Assembly (NCBI GenBank): GCA_903854795.1
Contig: CAINXF010000065.1
Location: 1-5,425, forward strand
Direction of reading: 5' to 3'
Length of the DNA stretch: 5,425 nucleotides
DNA from: Candidatus Kerfeldbacteria bacterium
GTDB lineage: Bacteria; Patescibacteriota; Patescibacteriia; SBBC01
In this document: in pieces, positions 1 to 4,509 of the stretch
How the letters are laid out: each line of letters begins with the position of its first letter
Position numbering within the stretch: position 1 is the first letter of the stretch
Program-made: the position numbers and the translations under genes
The notes under the pieces: generated by a model
The model's input: the letters and a program-made list of their open reading frames with translations, nothing else
What the model was told of the DNA's origin: nothing
Databases searched by the model: none

Positions 1-464
1 GCGAAACTTACGGCGAAACATGCGAGAGTGCCTACCACCGATTTTTCGCCGTTGAAGAATTTTTTCGAGGGAATGAGCCGACCGACGATTTCCGCGGCCG
101 GATCACCGAACGTCCATCCGATGAAGCATGCGGCGAGTAAGAGCGGGTCGCGGAACAGTCCGGAGAGTATGGCCGCGCTCAGTGCTGTCCAAGTGTTGCC
201 GATGTAGGTGCGGCGTTCTTGGCTGCGGATGAACGGTGCGGATAACGTGAAGAACAGCTTGCCGAACCACGGTTCGCGCCGCCGCATCGCCTCGATGGAA
301 ATCCAGATAAGGAGCGTGGCACTAGCAATATAGAACGAATATGGCCACGGAACGAGCGTCGCAAGTGCAATAACTATGCATCCGCCCGCTATATGCCATA
401 GTTTTCGGGACCAACTGACCGAGTTAAGTCGATGCCACATGCTCATGTCCGTAGTGTACCGCAT
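1..464 (-). CDS. Dolichol/phytol kinase-like CTP-transferase family membrane protein (partial, C-terminus outside window)
   Basis: An open frame of 154 codons runs leftward off the window edge, so only the N-terminal part is present. The family (SEC59/VTE5-like polyprenol, phytol or diacylglycerol kinases, related to CTP:phosphatidate cytidylyltransferases) phosphorylates a membrane lipid alcohol using a nucleotide triphosphate, usually CTP. Visible hallmarks are RKLWHIAGG (residues 20-28), which opens the first membrane helix, GDPAAEIVGR (120-129) and the basic/Gly motif GEKSVVGTLACF (139-150), in the order and spacing typical of the family. Hydrophobic stretches lie near residues 24-38, 42-57, 91-103 and 107-118. 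The start is uncertain: ATG 464 is the longest, ATG 446 and 440 also fit, none has a clear Shine-Dalgarno site, and the family homology begins only around residue 18. It is transcribed away from the surface-protein genes and is probably unrelated to them except as a general lipid enzyme. The exact substrate cannot be told from sequence. Confidence 0.85.
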   Translation of the reverse strand, partial: MRYTTDMSMWHRLNSVSWSRKLWHIAGGCIVIALATLVPWPYSFYIASATLLIWISIEAMRRREPWFGKLFFTLSAPFIRSQERRTYIGNTWTALSAAILSGLFRDPLLLAACFIGWTFGDPAAEIVGRLIPSKKFFNGEKSVVGTLACFAVSF

Positions 465-504
465 CGCTTACCACTAATACACAACAAAACTATCTTGCGT
501 GGTA

Positions 505-533
505 TTGACTAAAGCATCAAAATGGTATATAAT
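505..533 (+). promoter_or_regulatory. Sigma70-type promoter for the WxL-like gene cluster
   Basis: TTGACT (505-510) is followed by exactly 17 bp and then TATAAT (528-533), a near-consensus housekeeping promoter. Transcription would begin near 540, giving a leader of about 34 nt before the ATG at 574. The sequence TGGTATATAAT (523-533) also carries a TGG extended-type element. Its position rules out the longer GTG start at 499 for the first gene. Confidence 0.8.
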
Positions 534-556
534 ATGTATAGTTAGTAGAAAAACAA
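529..556 (-). promoter_or_regulatory. Possible divergent promoter for the lipid-kinase-like gene
   Basis: Read on the minus strand, TTGTTT (556-551) is followed by 16 bp and TATTAT (534-529). The -10 almost coincides with the rightward -10 at 528-533, so the two promoters would face away from each other and share the same melted region. The -35 is a modest match and AT-rich DNA produces such hexamers by chance. An alternative minus-strand -10, TACACT at 458-453, would give a nearly leaderless transcript starting at ATG 446. Confidence 0.4.
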
Positions 557-573
557 AAGAAAAAGTAGTAAAT

Positions 574-1221
574 ATGAAGCTTTTAGACAAACAAAAAGTA
601 ATTGCCCTGCCCATGCTATTGGCTAGCATGGCGTGGTTGTTTATTCCCGGCGCGAACGTCGCGCTCGCCTCGAATGCCACCACATTGTCGACCACGGTAA
701 ACGCGGGAACATTGGGCGTCGACATCGTCGATGCTGGAAACGTCACGGTTGGCAGTCCGACGGTGACTTTCGGTGCGGTAACGTTCAACTTCGATACTGC
801 ACAGAACGCGACCGGTACCCTCGGAACATCTTCACAGAAGATCCGATTATCGAACGCACGCGGTGGCGCGGCGGTTGCATGGACGCTGACCATGGCGGCG
901 ACGGGCGGCAATACCACGCTCTGGACCGGCGGCGCAGGAACGTTGGACTTCAACAGCAACTCCAGCGCAGGTCAGTTGACTGTCGATCCGTCTGTCGGAA
1001 CGTTGACCCCGACCAACAGCTATACCTCGACCGGTGTGACGAAAGGTTCTTCTACCGCGTTTGTCCAGGGTACGACCGACAGCGTGACCATCTTGTCCGG
1101 ATCGACCAGCGCCAGCCAACCTGGAAGGTGGGATTACATCGGCGCATCGCTTTCAGAAAGCATCCCTGCGTTGACCCAAGCGGCTACGTACACGATCGGT
1201 ATGACGCTCACGGCGACGTAA
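574..1221 (+). CDS. Small secreted WxL-like surface protein, paralogue A (215 aa)
   Basis: The protein has a Sec signal peptide (basic MKLLDKQK, hydrophobic core about 9-25, likely cleavage after NVALA, residue 32) and a mature part of about 183 residues, rich in Thr, Gly, Ala and Ser with few charges, as expected of an all-beta extracellular domain. AWTLTMAA (102-109) matches the first W-x-L motif of WxL cell-surface domains. The C-terminal YTIGMTLT sits where WxL proteins have a second W-x-L strand (Y followed by LTWTL), but with Met for Trp. Trp 103, 117 and 186 are shared with both neighbours at identical spacing. In Firmicutes, WxL proteins attach non-covalently to peptidoglycan and to a DUF916 partner; a similar role is inferred here. 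The start is ATG 574, not GTG 499, because the latter lies inside the promoter. The Shine-Dalgarno site is weak. It is first in a three-gene unit. A different beta-sandwich family cannot be excluded. Confidence 0.85.
   Translation: MKLLDKQKVIALPMLLASMAWLFIPGANVALASNATTLSTTVNAGTLGVDIVDAGNVTVGSPTVTFGAVTFNFDTAQNATGTLGTSSQKIRLSNARGGAAVAWTLTMAATGGNTTLWTGGAGTLDFNSNSSAGQLTVDPSVGTLTPTNSYTSTGVTKGSSTAFVQGTTDSVTILSGSTSASQPGRWDYIGASLSESIPALTQAATYTIGMTLTAT
877..905 (+). repeat. 29-bp perfect direct repeat, copy 1 (inside paralogue A)
   Basis: This stretch is identical base for base to 1555-1583. It encodes the W-x-L segment AWTLTMAAT and lies in register with the second copy (offset 678 bp, equal to the distance between the two start codons). 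It reflects tandem gene duplication and is the longest exact match I noticed between the two genes. Confidence 0.9.
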
Positions 1222-1242
1222 ACGACATTTGGAAGTGAAACT

Positions 1243-1248
1243 GGGAGG
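1243..1248 (+). promoter_or_regulatory. Strong Shine-Dalgarno site of paralogue B
   Basis: GGGAGG lies 3 nt before ATG 1252. It is the only strong ribosome-binding site in the window and fixes the start of the second gene. The spacing is short but usable. Confidence 0.75.
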
Positions 1249-1251
1249 CAT

Positions 1252-1899
1252 ATGAAACAAAAATACATCATCGGCAAGTTCATACGGCAAGGCTCCGCCC
1301 TGGCAATGATCGGTGCGGCATTATGTATGCCATATGCGGCAGGTGCATCAAATGCTACGACGTTTTCGGAACAAGTCAACGGTGGAACGTTGAGTACCGA
1401 TATTGTCGATGCCGGAGGGACAACGGTCGCGAGCCCGACGGTCTCGTTCGGGGCAGTAACGTACAATTTCGACAACTCACAGAATGCGACCGGTACGCTC
1501 GGCGCGGCAGCACAAAAAATACGCGTCGCCAATGGACGCGGCGGCGCGGCGGTCGCATGGACGCTGACCATGGCGGCGACGGGTGGTATCTCGACGTTGT
1601 GGACAGGCGGTGCCGGGACGCTCGACTTCAACAACACCGGCGGTACCGGTCAGTTGACCGTCGACCCGTCGGTCGGCACGATAACGCCGACCAACAGCTT
1701 CACCGCAACCGGCCTGACGAAAGGCAGCTCAACGGCGTTCAACCAAGGCGTAGTCGATAGCGTGACCGTTTTATCCGCGTCGACCGGCGCTAGTCAGCCG
1801 GGGCGATGGGATTTCATCGGCGTCTCGCTCTCACAGACGATCCCGGCTCTGACGACGCCGGCGACATATACCATTGGCATGACGCTCACGGTCACGTAA
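1252..1899 (+). CDS. Small secreted WxL-like surface protein, paralogue B (215 aa)
   Basis: This is a close tandem duplicate of the upstream gene: the same length of 215 aa, with a gap-free alignment from residue 33 to the end and, by eye, about 140 of 183 mature positions identical. The signal peptides differ almost completely (here MKQKYIIGKF start, hydrophobic 15-31, cleavage near AAGA, residue 32), so only the mature protein is constrained. It has the same AWTLTMAA W-x-L segment (102-109), LWTGGAGTLDFN (116-127), PGRWD (183-187) and terminal YTIGMTLT. The 30-nt gap to the upstream gene holds a GGGAGG ribosome site and no terminator, so the two are co-transcribed. The single Cys (residue 25) lies in the signal peptide and no lipobox precedes it. 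The role is inferred as for paralogue A: an extracellular beta-sandwich subunit bound at the wall or to the DUF916-like partner encoded downstream. Confidence 0.87.
   Translation: MKQKYIIGKFIRQGSALAMIGAALCMPYAAGASNATTFSEQVNGGTLSTDIVDAGGTTVASPTVSFGAVTYNFDNSQNATGTLGAAAQKIRVANGRGGAAVAWTLTMAATGGISTLWTGGAGTLDFNNTGGTGQLTVDPSVGTITPTNSFTATGLTKGSSTAFNQGVVDSVTVLSASTGASQPGRWDFIGVSLSQTIPALTTPATYTIGMTLTVT
1555..1583 (+). repeat. 29-bp perfect direct repeat, copy 2 (inside paralogue B)
   Basis: This is the second copy of the exact repeat at 877-905, in the same reading frame and the same codons. Recombination between the copies would delete 678 bp and leave one intact hybrid gene. Confidence 0.9.
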
Positions 1900-1901
1900 G
1901 T

Positions 1902-2582
1902 ATGAACGTTCGCCACCACCTCCATCGGGTCCATCGAGTGGCGACGACCCCTGTAAAGCCTCACCACTCGTACGCCGCGCTCGCGGTCGTTACGTTCGTG
2001 TTTGCCATCGCGCTCAGTTCGCAGTCTTCTGTCGTCGCTTCGAACCAGACGCAGCTTGTCGCGGTCATTAATCCTGGAGCGGTCGGTTCCGACATCGTCG
2101 ATGCGAATGGCAATCCGGTCGCGAACCCATCGGTATCGATGAGCTCATCGCCATTTTCCTTCGACCCACAAGTCGCGACTGGGACCCTCGGAACGCCATC
2201 CCAGAAGGTTCGGATCACCAACGCGACGAACATGGCCACGTGGTCTTTGACGATTGCGGCGACATCGGGAAATGCCGCGCTGTGGAACAGCGGATCGAAC
2301 ACCATGGACTACAATGACCCGGGTACCGCGGGACGACTGACCATCGACGCCTCGGTTTCTACGGTCACACCGACAAATAGTTACACGGCGACCGGGTTGG
2401 CCAAAGGGTCGCTTTCCTCGTTCAACCAGGGCGTTACCGACAGCATCACGTTGCTGACCGCCGGTGTAACCGCTGACAAACCAGGACGGTGGGACGTTGC
2501 CGGGGTTTCGCTGACACAGAGCATCCCGGCGTACCAGGCCCCGGGTAGTTATACGATAAATATGTCGTTGACCGTCGCCTAG
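1902..2582 (+). CDS. Small secreted WxL-like surface protein, diverged paralogue C (226 aa)
   Basis: This is the third member of the family, clearly diverged. The chosen start, ATG 1902, lies 2 nt after the previous stop, which suggests translational coupling; upstream in-frame starts lie within paralogue B. The N-terminus is unusually long and His/Arg-rich (residues 1-22 hold 6 His and 3 Arg), followed by a hydrophobic core (about 24-39) and likely cleavage after SSVVA (residue 46). The mature part keeps IVDA (65-68), GTLG (94-97), TWSLTIAA (113-120, the W-x-L segment), TPTNSYTATG (156-165), PGRWD (194-198), SIPA and the terminal YTINMSLTVA. Trp 114, 128 and 197 have the same spacing (14 and 69 residues) as in A and B; about three residues are missing before Trp 114. 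A terminator follows 22 nt after the stop, so it closes the unit. The role is inferred as for A and B, possibly as a specialised or base subunit. Confidence 0.85.
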   Translation: MNVRHHLHRVHRVATTPVKPHHSYAALAVVTFVFAIALSSQSSVVASNQTQLVAVINPGAVGSDIVDANGNPVANPSVSMSSSPFSFDPQVATGTLGTPSQKVRITNATNMATWSLTIAATSGNAALWNSGSNTMDYNDPGTAGRLTIDASVSTVTPTNSYTATGLAKGSLSSFNQGVTDSITLLTAGVTADKPGRWDVAGVSLTQSIPAYQAPGSYTINMSLTVA

Positions 2583-2603
2583 CCATTTTCGATGACCTGC
2601 CAT

Positions 2604-2632
2604 GACCGGCCTCGTGGTCGGTTTTTTGTTTT
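2604..2632 (+). terminator. Rho-independent terminator closing the WxL-like operon
   Basis: The stem ACCGGCC (2605-2611) pairs with GGTCGGT (2616-2622) across a TCGT loop, with one G-U pair, and can be extended by a further G-U pair. Six T (2622-2627) and a further T-rich tail follow. It lies 22 nt after the stop of the third gene and 60 nt before the next gene's start. Confidence 0.88.
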
Positions 2633-2653
2633 CTTCAATGAATATGGTACACT
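2625..2653 (+). promoter_or_regulatory. Probable weak or extended -10 promoter for the DUF916/LysM gene
   Basis: TGG-TACACT (2645-2653) is an extended -10 of four matches out of six, and TTTGTT (2625-2630) is a poor -35 at 17 bp, overlapping the T-tract of the preceding terminator. The stretch TGGTACACTAT resembles TGGTATATAAT of the upstream promoter. Transcription would start near 2660, about 29 nt before ATG 2689. A promoter is expected here because a terminator precedes the gene. Confidence 0.45.
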
Positions 2654-2688
2654 ATCAACCATTCGGAACAAACGTTAGCGTCGAAAAT

Positions 2689-4041
2689 ATGAACATAAAA
2701 GCTCGTGTCGTCGCAACTATATTCACGGTAGCAGTGGCCGTGTTGCTCGCGCGCCAAAGCAGCGCGATGGATTATGGCGGAATCGGCGTCCGTCCGGCAA
2801 ATCCCGACCCCGCCGTGCCGAACAGTACGAGCTGGTTCTTGTACTCGCTGAAACCCGGCGAGGCGAAGAACGACGCCGTCGAGGTTGAGAACAATAGCGC
2901 GGCAGCGGAGGATCTCGTCGTTTATGCCGCAGATTCCACGCCGAGTTCGGATGGCGGTTTCGCGCTGAAGCAGCAATCGGAGCAAATGGTCGGCGTCGGC
3001 TCGTGGGTTCGGTTCTATCCTGATGCACCGCCCGCGCCATCGACGATCGGTGCCGACGGCATCACCGTCCTTTGCGGCATTGCTCCGGCATCAGCAGATG
3101 TGCCGAAATCGGCGGCGCTGACAAAGGCGCAGTCGGACGCGCTCGCCACGTGGTGCCAGGGGAAGACGCTGGTCGAACTGTCGTTGAAATCGATGGATTC
3201 GAAGAACGTTCCGATCGTGGTCTCGATTCCCGCGACCGCTGACGTCGGTGAGCACTCCGGCGGCATCGTTATCCAGAAAAAGGCGGTACAGGACCAGACA
3301 CAGCAGGGGAGTGCGGTCATTTTGACGACGCGCGTCGGTGCGCGCATCTATGAGACCGTTCCGGGGACGATACTGCGGTCGTTACAACTCGAGCAGTTCA
3401 CTATCGCGAGAAATCAGAAACTTCCCGAGCTCACGATCACGGTCGGCATACGCAACGGCGGGAACGTAAGCGTCGATCATACGACGACCGTCGAAGTCAC
3501 CGACACGCTGTTGCATCGTCATGATAAGAAGTTCGTTCGCGACATACAGGCGTTGCCGGGGCAGGAACTCGTGACGAACTTCGCGACGCCGCTGCCAAAG
3601 TTCGGCAGATACACGTACCACGCAGTGGTCACGTACAACGATGGTGACCTGGTGAAGACGCTGAGCAGCGCGGTCATCACCAAATGGTTCATCCCGTGGG
3701 TTGAGGTCGGTACCGGCGGTGGCATACTCGTCATACTCATCGCGGGCCTCATCGTCCTCGTTCGAATGCGCCGCAAGAAATACAGCGGTAACGGATGGGT
3801 GCCGTACGTCTTGGACGCCGACACGAGCATCATGGTGCTCGCGGAAAGATCAGGCGTCGAATGGAACACGCTGGCACGTGTGAATAAATTGAAGGCACCG
3901 TACGCGGTGACGAAGGGTCAGACCGTGATGGTGCCGCCCGGATCGTCATTGCTCCAGAAAAAGACGGTAGTCGTGAAGAAGAAGACGCCGATCGCCAAGC
4001 CCAAAAAAAGGACGCCCGCGGTCACGAAAAAAACATCGTAA
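2689..4041 (+). CDS. WxLIP-like (DUF916/DUF3324) membrane-anchored surface protein with C-terminal LysM-like domain (450 aa)
   Basis: Domain order by residue: signal peptide 1-26 (cleavage near RQSSA); DUF916-like domain about 29-200, opening GIGVRPANPDP, with SLKPGE (53-58), the VENNS strand (66-70), GSWVRFYP (104-111) and the hallmark IPATADVGEHSGGIVIQ (180-196); a second beta domain about 228-335 like the DUF3324 (WxLIP_HBD) module, with IRNGGNVSVD; a membrane helix about 341-359; RMRRKK; a LysM-like domain about 372-418 (YVLDADTSIMVLAERSGV through GQTVMVPPG); and a Lys-rich tail to residue 450. In Firmicutes this family bridges WxL proteins to peptidoglycan, which fits the three WxL-like genes just upstream. 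The positive-inside rule puts the LysM domain and tail in the cytoplasm, which is odd for a wall-binding module. Cys129 and Cys156 bracket an insertion and may form a disulfide. The start is ATG 2689; the longer ATG 2602 lies in the terminator. The DUF916 call is firm, the LysM call fair. Confidence 0.87.
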   Translation: MNIKARVVATIFTVAVAVLLARQSSAMDYGGIGVRPANPDPAVPNSTSWFLYSLKPGEAKNDAVEVENNSAAAEDLVVYAADSTPSSDGGFALKQQSEQMVGVGSWVRFYPDAPPAPSTIGADGITVLCGIAPASADVPKSAALTKAQSDALATWCQGKTLVELSLKSMDSKNVPIVVSIPATADVGEHSGGIVIQKKAVQDQTQQGSAVILTTRVGARIYETVPGTILRSLQLEQFTIARNQKLPELTITVGIRNGGNVSVDHTTTVEVTDTLLHRHDKKFVRDIQALPGQELVTNFATPLPKFGRYTYHAVVTYNDGDLVKTLSSAVITKWFIPWVEVGTGGGILVILIAGLIVLVRMRRKKYSGNGWVPYVLDADTSIMVLAERSGVEWNTLARVNKLKAPYAVTKGQTVMVPPGSSLLQKKTVVVKKKTPIAKPKKRTPAVTKKTS

Positions 4042-4110
4042 CAGCGTCGCCTTGTAAACACCGAAACAAAATGTGCATGTTTAGAGGTCATTACTTCCAA
4101 TTCATTGCGC

Positions 4111-4509
4111 ATGCTTCGGTGTATCTTGCTCGCCGTACTGATCGGCGTTCTACTCACAGTTCCGTGTACGGCAGTCCAGGCGACCACTCTGTCGTTCAGT
4201 CTGTCGGTGCCCGCGGTGAGGCATATCGTGGTTGATGATCGCAGCAGCATCATCGGTGTGTGGGATAATTTTTCAACGTATTCAGGGCCGATCACGGTCA
4301 TTGCACAGCAAGGCTCAATCGAAGGTCAGATCGTCTCGGTCAATGAGAAAATTTGGGCTCAGTACGGCGACATTGTGCCAAAAATGAGCGACACGATCGG
4401 TTGGGCCTATCGCGCAAATCAACGCAGTGATGAAACGCTCGACATCCCCGATCGTGCGTTATTTCGGTCGTCGGACGGCGCATGGCAAGAGATAACGACC
4501 ATCACATGA
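4111..4509 (+). CDS. Small secreted protein of unknown family (132 aa)
   Basis: I do not recognise a family. A signal peptide is plain (MLRC, hydrophobic 5-18, likely cleavage after AVQA, residue 24), followed by about 108 residues. The mature N-terminus TTLSFSLSVPAVRHIVVDD is beta-strand-like, then come IIGVWDNF (48-55) and a mixed, mildly charged C-terminal half with IWAQYGDIVP. Cys 4 and 19 both lie in the signal peptide; Pro before Cys19 and the lack of a small residue rule out a lipobox. ATG 4111 is chosen; an in-frame TTG at 4105 would add two residues. No good Shine-Dalgarno site is seen (AGAGG at 4083-4087 is too far). It follows the DUF916/LysM gene by 69 nt without a terminator, so it is probably in the same transcript. 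Its TGA overlaps the next gene's ATG, so the two are likely co-translated and may act together at the surface. Confidence 0.75.
   Translation: MLRCILLAVLIGVLLTVPCTAVQATTLSFSLSVPAVRHIVVDDRSSIIGVWDNFSTYSGPITVIAQQGSIEGQIVSVNEKIWAQYGDIVPKMSDTIGWAYRANQRSDETLDIPDRALFRSSDGAWQEITTIT

Noticed and set aside
499..573. GTG start at 499 for paralogue A
   Set aside because: It lies upstream of and across the -35/-10 promoter, and would bury the signal peptide behind 25 extra residues.
633..1238. Plus-strand alternative frame of 201 codons inside paralogue A, and a similar one at 1323-1760 in B
   Set aside because: The products are Arg/Asp/His-rich with no recognisable features, and they overlap well-supported secreted proteins conserved in another frame.
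474..1637. Long minus-strand open frames at 474-959 and 1134-1637 whose predicted proteins resemble each other
   Set aside because: They are the antisense of paralogues A and B in the same register; the similarity follows from the sense-strand duplication. The hydrophobic composition is the complement of Thr/Gly/Ala codons, and no start signals are seen.
574..2582. Small secreted proteins as type IV or sortase-assembled pilins
   Set aside because: There is no prepilin peptidase site (basic leader, Gly/Phe-Glu), no LPXTG-type motif and no sortase or pilus motor gene in the window. Ordinary Sec signal peptides fit better.
2602..2688. ATG 2602 as start of the DUF916/LysM gene
   Set aside because: It sits inside the terminator hairpin, and the signal peptide begins properly at ATG 2689.
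4064..4082. Inverted repeat AAACA/TGTTT after the DUF916/LysM gene as a terminator
   Set aside because: It has only five mostly A-T pairs, a 9-nt loop and no T-tract; a chance match is likely.
4507..4509. TGA read as Gly or Trp with fusion of the two downstream genes
   Set aside because: The next gene starts by ATGA overlap in another frame with its own signal peptide. The readthrough frame has no protein-like character.
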